This document shows, piece after piece, positions 27,026-37,198 of a stretch of 59,646 nt of DNA. The stretch is taken from positions 1 through 59,646 of the forward strand of contig PTKZ01000009.1 in NCBI GenBank assembly GCA_002938205.1, given 5' to 3'. Below the pieces are notes generated by a model. That model saw nothing but the letters and a program-made list of their open reading frames with translations, was not told the DNA's origin and made no database searches. The translations under genes and the position numbers were made by a program. This stretch comes from Alphaproteobacteria bacterium MarineAlpha5_Bin5. GTDB lineage: Bacteria; Pseudomonadota; Alphaproteobacteria; HIMB59; GCA-002718135. How positions within the stretch are numbered: the stretch's first letter is position 1; every line of letters begins with the position of its first letter.

Positions 27026-28825
27026 ATGTTTTATTACACAGAAAAAAAACGGATATTAACTCTTAATAGAAGAAGATTTTTTTTATATCTTTTTAAATTA
27101 TCACTTTTTTCTTTAGTTGGATGGCGTTTATATAATTTACAAATAATTGATTCTAAAAAATATAAAACTTTATCAGCAAAAAACCAAATAGATCTTGAGA
27201 TTATTTTTCCATTAAGAGGGGAAATCAAAGACCGTAACAATACAATAATCGCCACTAATTTAAAGGTGTTTGATCTTTATCTAATTCCTGAAAAAACAGA
27301 TTCAATTAATGAATCATTAAATGCCTTGTCTAACTTCATGCCAATAACTTTTACTAAAAGAAGAAAAATTATCGATTTAAGCAAAAAAATTAAAAAATTT
27401 CAAAAAATTAAAATTTTTGAAAACTTAGACTGGGAAACATTAGAAAAAATTGAAACAAATAAATTTAAATTGCCTGGAATATATATTGTGCAGGACTTTA
27501 CTAGAATATATCCTTACAAAGATATTTTCTCTCATATGTTGGGTTATATTAGTAAGCCTAATCAAAATGATTTATCCTTACCTTATATTTCTCAAATGCC
27601 AAATTTAGATATAGGAAAAGGCGGATTAGAGAAATCATTTAATCCTACATTAATAGGTAAAGCAGGAAAAAGAGAAGTTGAAGTAAATTCAAGAGGAAGA
27701 ATCATAAGAGAGATTTCTAGAATCGATAGTAAAAAAGGTGAAGAGGTCATAATTACTATTGATGGAAGAATACAAGAATATGCTTTAAATTTGCTTAAAG
27801 CGTATCGCGCTGGATCAATAGTGGTTATTAATATTAAGAATGGAGAAATATTATGCATGGTTTCTATACCAGCCTATGATCCTAATAAAATTATCAAAAA
27901 ACCTAACAAAGAATATTGGAATAGTCTTTTAGAAAACAAACTATCACCCTTAACATTTCGAAGCATTCAAGGCTTATATGCTCCAGGCTCTACATTCAAA
28001 ATGGTTGTTGCTATAGCTGCTTTAAAATATGGAATTATTGATACTAAATCAAAAAATTTTTGTGAAGGAAAGATTGAATTTGGAGATAAATTTTATCATT
28101 GTTGGAAAACAAAGGGTCATGGTAGTATGGATATTTATGAAGCTATAAAACAATCGTGTGATGTTTTTTTCTACGAAATTGCAAAAAAATTAGGCATAGA
28201 CAGAATTGCATTAGTTGCTAAAGATTTTGGATTGGGAGATACATTTGATATTTATTTCAACAATCAAAATGCGGGTATAATACCTTCAAAAAAATGGAAA
28301 AAACTTAAGTATAATGAAAGTTGGTATGCTGGTGAGACTTTAATCGCAGGTATAGGACAGGGTTTTGTGCTAACAAATCCACTACAGTTAGCAGTAATGA
28401 CTTCAATCATTGCTTCAGACGGAAACTATATAAGACCAAAAATAATAAAAAATAAAAAGCAATTTATTGAAAGAAATAATAAATATTTAAATGAAATTAA
28501 AATTATTAAAAAAGCAATGTTTAAAGTAGTAAATGAAAATAAAGGTACTGCATTTAAGTCACGATTAGAGGAAATTAAATTTTCTGGAAAAACAGGCACT
28601 TCTCAAGTTAAGAGAATATCTCTTTCTGAAAGAGAAAGTGAAGATTTTAGAAAAAAAGAACAAGAATGGAAAAATAGAGATCACGCACTTTTTGTGGGTT
28701 ATATGCCTGATAATGATCCTACATATTCAATTTCAGTTGTAGTTGAGCATGGAGGATCTGGAGCATCAACAGCAGCACCACTTGCCAAGCAACTTTTTAA
28801 ATTTATCAATCAATTAGAGACATGA
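27026..28825 (+). CDS. mrdA: Penicillin-binding protein 2, elongasome transpeptidase
   Basis: This 599-residue class B PBP has one N-terminal membrane anchor (residues 20-40), a pedestal domain with PLRGEIKDRNNTIIATN, and the transpeptidase domain. The active-site motifs are SxxK in APGSTFKMV, SxN-equivalent SCDVFFYE and KTG in GKTGTSQ. It cross-links peptidoglycan during elongation together with RodA, whose gene overlaps it by four bases. Confidence 0.95.
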   Translation: MFYYTEKKRILTLNRRRFFLYLFKLSLFSLVGWRLYNLQIIDSKKYKTLSAKNQIDLEIIFPLRGEIKDRNNTIIATNLKVFDLYLIPEKTDSINESLNALSNFMPITFTKRRKIIDLSKKIKKFQKIKIFENLDWETLEKIETNKFKLPGIYIVQDFTRIYPYKDIFSHMLGYISKPNQNDLSLPYISQMPNLDIGKGGLEKSFNPTLIGKAGKREVEVNSRGRIIREISRIDSKKGEEVIITIDGRIQEYALNLLKAYRAGSIVVINIKNGEILCMVSIPAYDPNKIIKKPNKEYWNSLLENKLSPLTFRSIQGLYAPGSTFKMVVAIAALKYGIIDTKSKNFCEGKIEFGDKFYHCWKTKGHGSMDIYEAIKQSCDVFFYEIAKKLGIDRIALVAKDFGLGDTFDIYFNNQNAGIIPSKKWKKLKYNESWYAGETLIAGIGQGFVLTNPLQLAVMTSIIASDGNYIRPKIIKNKKQFIERNNKYLNEIKIIKKAMFKVVNENKGTAFKSRLEEIKFSGKTGTSQVKRISLSERESEDFRKKEQEWKNRDHALFVGYMPDNDPTYSISVVVEHGGSGASTAAPLAKQLFKFINQLET

Positions 28826-29928
28826 TTATTAATAAAATCAAAAATTTAAATTACTTATTAATTTTTTTATTAATACTTCTTTCTTTTATTGGTGCTGCAG
28901 GATTATATTCAGCTGCTGATGGTTCATACAGTCCCTGGACTTCAAAACATTTATTTAGATTTTATTTTTTTTTATTTATAGCAATCATAATAAGTTTAAT
29001 GGATCTTAAATTTATTTATAAGTATACTTATGTTTTTTTTATTTTAAGTTTGTGCCTTTTGTTATCAATTGAATTATTTGGAGTATTAGGTAAGGGAGCT
29101 ACTAGATGGATCAGAATGTTTGGTTTTAATTTACAACCTTCTGAATTAATAAAAGTTTCGATAATATTAGCTTTAGCCAAATTTTATCATGAAATCAAAT
29201 TTCAACATATTAAAAAGATAATTTATTTATTTTTTCCATTTTTATTTATTTTCCTTCCTTTCCTTTTAGTATTAATGCAGCCTGATTTAGGAACATCAAT
29301 TAGTATATTGTTTTTAGGGATTATTATTTTATTTGTAGCCGGAGTAATGTTTTGGAAGTTTGTATTAGGTTTTATAATTTCGATTTTAAGTGTTCCTATA
29401 TTATTAAATATTATTGAACCATATCAGAGAAATAGGATTATTTCTTTTTTAAATCCAGAATCTGATCCATTAGGACAAGGATATCAACTAATACAGTCCA
29501 AAATTGCTTTAGGGTCTGGAGGTGCTTATGGAAAGGGTTTTTTACAAGGAACTCAATCTTATTTAGAGTTTTTGCCAGAGAAACAAACTGATTTTATATT
29601 TACTTTAATTGGTGAAGAATTTGGTTTTATAGGAACAGTTTTTATTGTTATTTTATTTATAATTTTAATTACGGTATGTTTTTACATTAGCATTAAGTCC
29701 AATCATATTTATGGCTCAATATTATCAATAGGTGTTGCTTCAAATTTATTTATATATGTAATAATGAATGTAGCTATGGTATCAGGATTAATGCCTATAG
29801 TAGGTATTCCACTCCCTCTAATTTCTTATGGCGGATCAGCAATGTTATCAATAATGCTTTCTATGGGTTTAGTTTTAAATGTAGACTTAAATTATAATAT
29901 TAAGAAGTTAAATAATGCTAAATATTAA
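28822..29928 (+). CDS. mrdB: RodA, SEDS peptidoglycan glycosyltransferase
   Basis: This 368-residue polytopic SEDS protein has about ten membrane segments. Recognisable blocks are GKGATRWIRMFGFNLQPSE, LMQPDLGTSI, the extracellular loop LGQGYQLIQSKIALGSGG, FLPEKQTDFIFTLIGEEFGF, with the probable catalytic aspartate in this loop region, and the late VGIPLPLISYGGSAML. It polymerises lipid II in the elongasome. Its last 14 bases overlap the first codons of livG, an unusual coupling of wall synthesis with amino-acid transport. Confidence 0.95.
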   Translation: MIINKIKNLNYLLIFLLILLSFIGAAGLYSAADGSYSPWTSKHLFRFYFFLFIAIIISLMDLKFIYKYTYVFFILSLCLLLSIELFGVLGKGATRWIRMFGFNLQPSELIKVSIILALAKFYHEIKFQHIKKIIYLFFPFLFIFLPFLLVLMQPDLGTSISILFLGIIILFVAGVMFWKFVLGFIISILSVPILLNIIEPYQRNRIISFLNPESDPLGQGYQLIQSKIALGSGGAYGKGFLQGTQSYLEFLPEKQTDFIFTLIGEEFGFIGTVFIVILFIILITVCFYISIKSNHIYGSILSIGVASNLFIYVIMNVAMVSGLMPIVGIPLPLISYGGSAMLSIMLSMGLVLNVDLNYNIKKLNNAKY

Positions 29929-30694
29929 AAATGTAGATAAATTTTTTGGAGGTTTAAAAGCAGTAAATGATGTTAGCCTGAAGGTAAATAAAGGATCAAT
30001 AACTGGTTTAATTGGACCAAACGGTGCTGGAAAAACAACACTATTTAATACAATTGCAGGAGTTTATAGACCTAGCAAGGGAAGCATTCATTTAGATGAT
30101 GAGGATATTTCAGGGCTTAAACCTCATGAATTATTTTTAAAAGGAGTTTTAAGAACTTTTCAAATTGCTCATGAATTTTCTACATTAACTGTTTTAGAGA
30201 ATTTAATGATGGTCCCAAACAGTCAATATGGAGAAAAATTAATTTATGCTTTATTTGATAATAAAAAGGTAAAAAAACAAGAAGAGGAAATACGTGCAAA
30301 AGCAGTAGAAGTAATTGATTTTTTAAATCTTAATCATCTCACACAAGAACTCGCTGGTAATTTATCAGGAGGTCAAAAAAAACTTCTTGAACTAGGAAGA
30401 ACAATGATGGTTGAACCAAGTATAGTATTGCTTGATGAGGTTGGTGCTGGAGTAAATAGAACTCTTTTAAATGAAATATCAGATGCAATTATAAGACTTA
30501 ACAAGGAAAAAAATTATACTTTTTTTGTAATAGAACACGACATGGACTTAATAGAAAAAATTTGTGATCCAGTAATAGTAATGGCAGAAGGCGGAGTTTT
30601 GTTTGAAGGAAATTTTAATCAGGTTAAATCTAATGAAGAGGTAATTGAAGCTTACTTGGGTAGAGGCATTAAATCAAAAAAAAATAGAAAATGA
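29915..30694 (+). CDS. livG: Branched-chain amino acid-type ABC transporter ATPase (LivG)
   Basis: This 259-residue ATPase has Walker A GPNGAGKTT, the LivG-specific RTFQIAHEFSTLTVLENLMM, signature LSGGQKKLLELGR, Walker B SIVLLDEVGAGVN and H-loop FVIEHDMDLIEKICD. The start at 29915 lies within rodA; the family N-terminus (LNIKNVDKFFGGLKAVNDVS) supports it. With LivF, LivH, LivM and the binding protein it forms a HAAT-family importer for hydrophobic amino acids, amides or related solutes. Confidence 0.93.
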   Translation: MLNIKNVDKFFGGLKAVNDVSLKVNKGSITGLIGPNGAGKTTLFNTIAGVYRPSKGSIHLDDEDISGLKPHELFLKGVLRTFQIAHEFSTLTVLENLMMVPNSQYGEKLIYALFDNKKVKKQEEEIRAKAVEVIDFLNLNHLTQELAGNLSGGQKKLLELGRTMMVEPSIVLLDEVGAGVNRTLLNEISDAIIRLNKEKNYTFFVIEHDMDLIEKICDPVIVMAEGGVLFEGNFNQVKSNEEVIEAYLGRGIKSKKNRK

Positions 30695-31395
30695 GTAGTT
30701 TGGTTGGAAAAAGCTTAACAGCTGGATATGGAGGAGCTGATATAATTAATAATATCAGTCTTATTATTAATGAAGGAGAAATAGCTGTGATTGTTGGACC
30801 AAACGGTGCAGGAAAGTCAACTGTAATGAAATCACTTTTAGGTATGCTTAGTTTGACAGAAGGTACAGTATTTTTTTCTAATAAAGAAATAACAAAGATG
30901 CTTCCTCAAGATAGGGTGAAATTAGGTATTGCATTTGTTCCCCAAAATCAAAATGTTTTTACTGGCATGACTGTAGAGGAAAATTTGGAAATGGGCGGCT
31001 TTTTAAGACAAGACAATATATTTGAGACTATTGAAGAAATCTATCACCTGTTTCCGGTATTAAAAGAAAAAAGACATCAGCATGTGGGTGAATTATCCGG
31101 GGGTCAGCGTCAACAAGTTGCATTTGGAAGAGCTTTAATGACAAAACCAAAAATTTTAATGTTAGATGAGCCCACAGCAGGTGTATCACCAATTGTTATG
31201 GATGAATTGTTTTCTAGAATAATTGAAGTTGGAAAGACTGGGGTAGGAATTTTAATGGTTGAACAAAATGCAAAACAAGCTTTAGCCATAGCTGATAGAG
31301 GATATGTTTTAGTTAATGGAAAAAATAATAGAGAGGGAACGGGTAAAGACCTTTTAAACAATCCTGAAGTAAGAAAGTCATTTTTAGGTGGTTAA
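30691..31395 (+). CDS. livF: Branched-chain amino acid-type ABC transporter ATPase (LivF)
   Basis: This 234-residue ATPase has Walker A GPNGAGKST, LGIAFVPQNQNVFTGMTVEENL, signature LSGGQRQQVAFGRA and Walker B ILMLDEPTAGVSP. It overlaps livG by four bases and abuts livH. It is the second nucleotide-binding subunit of the importer. Confidence 0.93.
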   Translation: MSSLVGKSLTAGYGGADIINNISLIINEGEIAVIVGPNGAGKSTVMKSLLGMLSLTEGTVFFSNKEITKMLPQDRVKLGIAFVPQNQNVFTGMTVEENLEMGGFLRQDNIFETIEEIYHLFPVLKEKRHQHVGELSGGQRQQVAFGRALMTKPKILMLDEPTAGVSPIVMDELFSRIIEVGKTGVGILMVEQNAKQALAIADRGYVLVNGKNNREGTGKDLLNNPEVRKSFLGG

Positions 31396-32409
31396 ATGAT
31401 AGATATTTTTAATGCTATAGTTTTATTAACGAATTTTATTTTTATTCCTGCAATTACTTATGGATCTCAATTAGCATTGGGGGCTTTAGGTATAACTTTT
31501 ATATATGGAATTTTACGATTTGCTAATTTTTCACATGGTGAATTTATGTCTTTTGGTGCAATGAGTTGTATTCTTGTTACATGGTTCTTTCAGTCAAATA
31601 ATATTAATCTTGGGTATCTTCCTACTGCTCTTTTAGCATTACCTTTTGCTATTCTTAGTACGATTATACTATCTTTACTATTTAACAAATTTGTATTTAG
31701 TTATTATAGAATTCAAAGAAGTGCACCAGTAGTAATTGCTATGGCTTCTATTGGAGTAATGTTTGTTATAAATGCGATTATCAGAATAGTAATCGGACCA
31801 AATGATATCAAATTTTTTGATGGTCAAAAATTTATTATTAAGGCGAAGCAATTTAAAAATATGACAGGTTTAAGTGAAGGTTTAGCTTTAAAATCAACTC
31901 AGGTTATTACCGTTTTTATTACTATTTTTCTTTTATTTTTAGTTTTTTGGTTTCTCCAAAAAACTAAAACTGGAAAATCAATGAGAGCTTTTTCTGATAA
32001 CGAAGATTTGGCTTTATTATCTGGAATTAATCCATCTAAGGTTGTTTTTATTACTTGGTTAATAGTAGGTACTTTAGCATGTGTAGCTGGTACATTATAT
32101 GGGTTAGATAAAGGGTATAAACCATTTACATATTTAGGTTTAGTTTTACCAATATTTGCCGCAGCTATTGTTGGAGGAATTGGTAATCCAATCGGTGCAG
32201 TTGTGGGTGGTTATACTATAGCATTTTCAGAAATTATGATTACTTATGCTTATAAAAAATTTTTTAAATACCTGCTTCCTGAATCGCTTGAACCAACAGG
32301 AATGATTCAATTATTATCTACTGATTATAAATTTGCAGTGTCATTTACTATTTTAGTTATAGTATTACTAGTGAGACCTTCAGGTATTTTTAAAGGAAGG
32401 ACCTTATGA
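31396..32409 (+). CDS. livH: Branched-chain amino acid-type ABC permease (LivH)
   Basis: The product is a 337-residue permease with about eight membrane segments. LRFANFSHGEFMSFGAM near the N-terminus and GKSMRAFSDNEDLALLSGIN are the LivH family blocks, the latter being the ATPase-coupling loop. PIFAAAIVGGIGNPIGAVVGG is also conserved. It is somewhat longer than the usual 290-300 residues because of a longer loop around residues 130-165. It overlaps livM by four bases. Confidence 0.92.
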   Translation: MIDIFNAIVLLTNFIFIPAITYGSQLALGALGITFIYGILRFANFSHGEFMSFGAMSCILVTWFFQSNNINLGYLPTALLALPFAILSTIILSLLFNKFVFSYYRIQRSAPVVIAMASIGVMFVINAIIRIVIGPNDIKFFDGQKFIIKAKQFKNMTGLSEGLALKSTQVITVFITIFLLFLVFWFLQKTKTGKSMRAFSDNEDLALLSGINPSKVVFITWLIVGTLACVAGTLYGLDKGYKPFTYLGLVLPIFAAAIVGGIGNPIGAVVGGYTIAFSEIMITYAYKKFFKYLLPESLEPTGMIQLLSTDYKFAVSFTILVIVLLVRPSGIFKGRTL

Positions 32410-33779
32410 TTACTTCTAAAAGAACTGAAATTCTTTCAATATTAATTATGTCATTACTTTTATTATTTGTTGGTTTTATGCAGTCATGGTCATTAAGTTT
32501 TTCGATTTTAAATATGTGTATCATTTCAGCAATAATGAGTATGGGTATTAATATGCAGTGGGGCTATGCAGGCATATTTAATGTTGGAATTATGGGATTT
32601 ACAGCACTAGGAGGATTGGCCGCTGTGTTAGTTTCGCATGCCCCTATTAACGAAGCTTGGAGTGCAGGCGGTATGGGAATAATGATTAGTTTTTTAGTAA
32701 TAGTTCTAATTTCATTGATTGTTTATTGGGTTAATAAAAGATTTAAAACCAATAAAAAGAAATATTGGATAATTACATTAGTAATTATCATAGGCTTAAT
32801 ATTAGTAAAATTAGTTTATCATCCTTCTGTAGAAGCGATTGAAGCGGTTAATCCAACATTAACTGGTTTTTTAGGTGGAATGGGTTTACCAATTATTTTT
32901 TCTTGGATTGTTGGAGGTTTATTTGCTGCTGGAGTAGCATTTGCAATTGGGAAAATTACATTAGGACTTCGTTCTGATTATTTAGCAATAGCTACGTTAG
33001 GAATATCAGAAATTATTATTGCAGTATTAAAATCTGAAGAGTGGCTTGCAAGAGGAGTAAAAAATGTTGTAGGTTTAAAAAGACCTGTACCTTATGAAAT
33101 TAACCTTCAACAAACAGAATGGTTCATATCTGCAGTACAATATTTTAATCAATCATACTTATTAGATATAGTAGATAAATTAGAATATGAAAAAGTTCTA
33201 AACCAACTTGTTATAGAATCATCAATAATATTCGTAAAAATTTGTTATGCGGTTTTGTTTTTTATTGTTTTATTAACAATACTTTATTTAGCTAATAAAG
33301 CTCAAGTTTCACCTTGGGGTCGAATGATGAGAGCAATTAGAGACAATGAAGTATCTGCAAATGCTATGGGTAAAGATGTAGTTAGAAGACACTTACAAGT
33401 TTTTGTTATAGGTTCTGGGGTAGTTGGTATTGCTGGCGCAATGCTAATTACTCTAGATAGCATATTTACACCTGTTAGTTTTCAACCTCTTAGGTATACT
33501 TTTTTAATATGGATCATGGTAATTGTTGGAGGTAGTGGAAATAATCTTGGAGCCATTTTAGGAGGTTTTATAATTTGGTTTGCATGGATTGAAGCTGCTC
33601 CAGCTTCTCAATTTGTAATTAATATTTTAACATCAGGTTTAGAAGATAATAATACTTTTAAAATACATTTACTTAATAGTATTCCTTACTTTAGATATTT
33701 AATCATGGGAACAATATTACTTCTTATAATGAGGTATAGACCTAAAGGAATTTTGCCTGAAAAAATAAGATATTCATAA
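32406..33779 (+). CDS. livM: Branched-chain amino acid-type ABC permease (LivM)
   Basis: The product is a 457-residue permease, long for LivM (commonly 320-430) owing to inserts around residues 105-125 and 245-270. Family blocks are GINMQWGYAGIFNVGIMGFTALG (core GYAGIFNVGIMGF), LRSDYLAIATLGISEII, the coupling loop MMRAIRDNEVSANAMGKDV and IMVIVGGSGNNLGAILGG. The gene ends two bases before the hairpin of a strong terminator. Confidence 0.92.
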   Translation: MITSKRTEILSILIMSLLLLFVGFMQSWSLSFSILNMCIISAIMSMGINMQWGYAGIFNVGIMGFTALGGLAAVLVSHAPINEAWSAGGMGIMISFLVIVLISLIVYWVNKRFKTNKKKYWIITLVIIIGLILVKLVYHPSVEAIEAVNPTLTGFLGGMGLPIIFSWIVGGLFAAGVAFAIGKITLGLRSDYLAIATLGISEIIIAVLKSEEWLARGVKNVVGLKRPVPYEINLQQTEWFISAVQYFNQSYLLDIVDKLEYEKVLNQLVIESSIIFVKICYAVLFFIVLLTILYLANKAQVSPWGRMMRAIRDNEVSANAMGKDVVRRHLQVFVIGSGVVGIAGAMLITLDSIFTPVSFQPLRYTFLIWIMVIVGGSGNNLGAILGGFIIWFAWIEAAPASQFVINILTSGLEDNNTFKIHLLNSIPYFRYLIMGTILLLIMRYRPKGILPEKIRYS

Positions 33780-33782
33780 TAA

Positions 33783-33808
33783 AAAACCCCGATATTCATC
33801 GGGGTTTT
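33783..33808. terminator. Bidirectional intrinsic terminator between livM and the binding-protein gene
   Basis: AAAACCCCGAT and ATCGGGGTTTT form a perfect 11-bp stem around the loop ATTC, with A-runs on one flank and T-runs on the other. It serves both convergent transcripts. It is the strongest terminator I found in the window and closes the long plus-strand gene run that starts at hflK. Confidence 0.93.
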
Positions 33809-33827
33809 AAAATATAATTAATTAAAA

Positions 33828-35009
33828 TTATCTTTGTTTAACTGTAGTGAATTTGCCACCGCTAACTTCTTGCTCAAGGAATGCTCCATAAGCATCACCG
33901 AAAGCATTAAATTCAACATCAGTAGCACCATCATAGTCAATATCATTTCCAGCAGCTAACATTTGTAAGCCATAAGAAAGTTGACCTGGCATAATTTTAA
34001 TACCTGGCGCATTTCCAACTTTTAAAATGTTAGTTAGTATTGATGTTTTATCTGCTGATCCTCCAGATTGAATTGCTAATGCAATTAAAGCAGCTGCATC
34101 ATAAGATTGAGCAACATAAGGAGCAGTACCATCCATACCATTAGCTGCTGCTAGATCATTAAATTTACCAGCACCTTTAGAAGTTGAACCTGGAACAGAT
34201 CCAAAAGATCCCTCAAGATCACTTCCAATGTTATCAACTAATGCTTGACCAATCATTCCGTCACCAAGTATGAAAAGATCAAAAGCACCTGAGTCTAAAG
34301 CACCTTGCACAATTTTTCCACCAGCTTGATCAAGATAACCAAGAACAGCTAAGGCATCTCCACCAGCTGAAGCTAAAACTCCAACTTCTGCTGAATAGTC
34401 ACCTTTTCCATTTTCATGTGGATCATTAGTAGTAACAGTTCCGCCACCAGCTTCAAAAGCACCAGCGAATACTTCAGACAATCCTTTTCCGTAGTCACTA
34501 TTTTCATATGTTATTGCAACAGAAGTTAATCCTCTATCTAGAGCGATCTGTGCAAGAATTTGACCTCCTTTTGCGTCAGAAGGAGCAGTTCTCCAAAAAG
34601 TACCTGCGTCAGGAACTTTACTTAATGCAGGGGAAGTAGCAGATGGTGATACCATTAAGATACCATTAGGAACTGCAACACTTGCATTGATTGCTTTAGT
34701 AACACCAGAGCAATCTGCACCCATTATTGCAGCAACTCCATCAGCAACTAAGCCTTCAGCAGCAGCAGTTGCAGCAGCTGCATCAACACAAGTAGAGTCA
34801 GCTTCAAGAATTGTAAATGTTTCTCCACCAAGGAGATTGCCTGAGTCTGATGCTTCTTGAAAGGCAAGTTTAGCACCATCTCTCATAGCAGGAGTAAGTG
34901 ATTCAATTGGTCCTGTGAAACCTAGAATAATACCTACTTTAATTTCAGCTAATGCAGCTGTCGAAATTGTTGACAAACTTACAATAACTGCAAGAAGTAA
35001 TTTTTTCAT
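33828..35009 (-). CDS. Branched-chain amino acid-type periplasmic binding protein (LivJ/LivK-like)
   Basis: The product is 393 residues from the ATG at 35009, preceded by GGAGGAAAT; an upstream start would put 13 extra residues before the signal peptide MKKLLLAVIVSLSTISTAALA. The mature protein begins EIKVGIILGFTGPIESL, the type I periplasmic-binding fold of HAAT importers, and contains ENSDYGKGLSEVF. A cysteine pair (STCVDAA and GADCSGV) probably forms the disulfide near the ligand pocket. Its codon use is the most GC-leaning of the core genes, as expected for an abundant protein. It is convergent with livGFHM and shares their terminator. Confidence 0.92.
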   Translation of the reverse strand: MKKLLLAVIVSLSTISTAALAEIKVGIILGFTGPIESLTPAMRDGAKLAFQEASDSGNLLGGETFTILEADSTCVDAAAATAAAEGLVADGVAAIMGADCSGVTKAINASVAVPNGILMVSPSATSPALSKVPDAGTFWRTAPSDAKGGQILAQIALDRGLTSVAITYENSDYGKGLSEVFAGAFEAGGGTVTTNDPHENGKGDYSAEVGVLASAGGDALAVLGYLDQAGGKIVQGALDSGAFDLFILGDGMIGQALVDNIGSDLEGSFGSVPGSTSKGAGKFNDLAAANGMDGTAPYVAQSYDAAALIALAIQSGGSADKTSILTNILKVGNAPGIKIMPGQLSYGLQMLAAGNDIDYDGATDVEFNAFGDAYGAFLEQEVSGGKFTTVKQR

Positions 35010-35115
35010 ATTTCCTCCGAAAGAAATTATTTTTTTTATATAGATCAATTCATATACGAGGTACAGTAATCAATCATGCTGTTTTTTCAAAAAAAACACT
35101 ATAAAATGAAAAAAA

Positions 35116-36234
35116 ATGCAAGAATTTAAGACAAAAACCATAATTGTAGGTGCTGGAGCAGTTGGTTTGGCTGTAGCTAGAGAGCTGAGCCTAAAAAAAA
35201 TGGAGACTATAATTATTGAGGAAATGGGTGAATTTGGGACTTTAACTAGTTCTAGAAATTCTGGAGTAATTCATGCTGGCATTTATTACAAGACTAATTC
35301 ATTAAAATCTAAATTTTGTGTTAAAGGAAATAATCTTTTATACGAATACGCAAAACAATTTAACATACCACACAAAAATACTAAAAAAATTTTAGTTGCT
35401 TCAAGTGAAGATCAAATTAATGAAATTGATAGAATAAAAGATCAAGGATCTACCAATGGAGTTAAAAATATAGAAAAATTATCTGAGGTTCAAGTATCGA
35501 ATTTAGAACCTCTCATAAAATGTAAGGAAGGATTGTTAATACCATCTACTGGTATTATTGATTCCATTTCATATATGCGTTCTTTAGTTGGTGAAATTGA
35601 AGAGAATGGTAATATGATTGCTTATAATTGTTCTGTAGAAAAAGTTTATTTAGATAATGAGGATTTTATCGTTATTGTAAAAAGTATAAAAGATAAAGAA
35701 ATATATAAATTAAAAAGCAAGAATTTCATTAATGCTGCAGGATTAAAAGCAAGTGATTTGGCAAAAAAAATAGAAGGACTAAATGATAAATTTATTCCTA
35801 AAACTTTTTTTGCAAAAGGTAATTATTTTTCTCTATCAAAAAATCCAGGCATAAATCATTTAGTTTATCCTATTCCAGAAGGTTTTGGATTGGGTATACA
35901 TCTGACACTTGAATTAGATAATTCTATTAAGTTTGGACCTGATGTAGAATGGGTTGAAAATATGGATAATTATGAAGTTGATATAAATAGAAAAAAAAGC
36001 TTTGTTGAATCTATAAAGAAATACCTTCCTTCAATTGATGTTAATCTTTTATCACCTTCATATTCAGGTATAAGACCTATAACCAATAAAAAGGACAAAT
36101 CTATGAGAGATTTTGAAATTAGTGACTTTAATCAGCACCATATTAGAAATCTATTCAATCTATATGGTATTGAATCTCCTGGTTTGACGGCTTCTCTTGC
36201 GATAGCTAAATATCTTTCAAAGCAAATAAATTAA
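35116..36234 (+). CDS. lhgO: FAD-dependent oxidoreductase, L-2-hydroxyglutarate oxidase-like
   Basis: The product is 372 residues, DAO-superfamily fold. The FAD-binding GAGAVGLAVARELSLK is at residues 12-27, SSRNSGVIHAGIYYKTNSLK is the LhgO/L2HGDH block, and FINAAGLKASDLA, FFAKGNYFSL and SGIRPITN follow. L-2-hydroxyglutarate oxidases convert L-2-hydroxyglutarate to 2-oxoglutarate and pass electrons to the quinone pool. It precedes the deoxyribose genes by 37 bases and may be read with them, though no metabolic link is obvious. A related hydroxy-acid oxidase role remains possible. Confidence 0.82.
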   Translation: MQEFKTKTIIVGAGAVGLAVARELSLKKMETIIIEEMGEFGTLTSSRNSGVIHAGIYYKTNSLKSKFCVKGNNLLYEYAKQFNIPHKNTKKILVASSEDQINEIDRIKDQGSTNGVKNIEKLSEVQVSNLEPLIKCKEGLLIPSTGIIDSISYMRSLVGEIEENGNMIAYNCSVEKVYLDNEDFIVIVKSIKDKEIYKLKSKNFINAAGLKASDLAKKIEGLNDKFIPKTFFAKGNYFSLSKNPGINHLVYPIPEGFGLGIHLTLELDNSIKFGPDVEWVENMDNYEVDINRKKSFVESIKKYLPSIDVNLLSPSYSGIRPITNKKDKSMRDFEISDFNQHHIRNLFNLYGIESPGLTASLAIAKYLSKQIN

Positions 36235-36271
36235 ATGAATATAAAATTTAAAGAAGAAATATAAATAAAAA

Positions 36272-37198
36272 ATGAAACTAGATTTAAATTTAATTAATAA
36301 TATTAAAGTTAATCTCAGTGCTATTGAAAGGCGAACTTCATCAATAACAAAAAGAAGATCAGTAAAGAAGGAATTTCAAGCTGCCTGGCTTCTTAAAGCT
36401 ATAACACTAATTGATCTTACAACTTTAAGTGGTGATGATACTTTTGGAAAGTTAGAACGTTTATGTGAGAAAGCGAGAAAACCAATTTCTCTAGATTTAC
36501 AAAATCATCTTGAAGTGAATCAAGATTTAATAAAAGTAGCTGCAGTTTGTGTCTACCATCACCTTGTATCGGAAGCCAAAAGAATTTTACCAAAAAATAT
36601 ACCAGTTGCGGCTGTTTCAACAGGTTTTCCAGCTGGCCTCTCTTCTTTTAAAACTAGAAAACTTGAAATTATTGAGTCTATAAAAAATGGAGCTGATGAA
36701 ATAGATATAGTAATAAATCGCGGATTTGTTTTACAAAACAAATGGGATCAACTTTATAAGGAAGTTAAAGATTTTAAATTAGCTGCAAAAAATAAACATA
36801 TAAAAGCAATTTTAGGTGTTGGAGATCTTGAAACATTAAGGAATGTTGCAAAAGCTTCTATGGTTTGTATGATGGCTGGAGCAGATTTTATTAAAACATC
36901 CACAGGAAAAGAATTAATTAATGCAAATTTAAATAACAGTTTAGTTATGCTTAGAATGATTAGACAATTCTATGAAATGACTGGTAAAAAAATTGGTTTT
37001 AAGCCTGCAGGAGGAATATCAACTGCAAAAACTGTTGTAGAATTTTTAATATTAGTCAAAGAAGAACTAGGAAATAATTGGATTAATCCAAAATTATTAA
37101 GAATTGGTGCATCAAGTTTATTGATTGATATAGAGAGACAATTGTATCACTATGCTTTAGGGAGGTATGCTAATAAAGACAAATTAGCTCTAGGTTAA
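36272..37198 (+). CDS. deoC: Deoxyribose-phosphate aldolase
   Basis: This is a 308-residue aldolase of the longer DeoC type. The Schiff-base lysine is in DFIKTSTGKE, the second conserved lysine in GFKPAGGI, and the first barrel strand carries LIDLTTLSGDDT. It cleaves 2-deoxyribose-5-phosphate to acetaldehyde and glyceraldehyde-3-phosphate. Its stop overlaps the start of the aldehyde dehydrogenase gene by one base, and a sugar kinase follows, which together look like a deoxyribose catabolic operon. Confidence 0.93.
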   Translation: MKLDLNLINNIKVNLSAIERRTSSITKRRSVKKEFQAAWLLKAITLIDLTTLSGDDTFGKLERLCEKARKPISLDLQNHLEVNQDLIKVAAVCVYHHLVSEAKRILPKNIPVAAVSTGFPAGLSSFKTRKLEIIESIKNGADEIDIVINRGFVLQNKWDQLYKEVKDFKLAAKNKHIKAILGVGDLETLRNVAKASMVCMMAGADFIKTSTGKELINANLNNSLVMLRMIRQFYEMTGKKIGFKPAGGISTAKTVVEFLILVKEELGNNWINPKLLRIGASSLLIDIERQLYHYALGRYANKDKLALG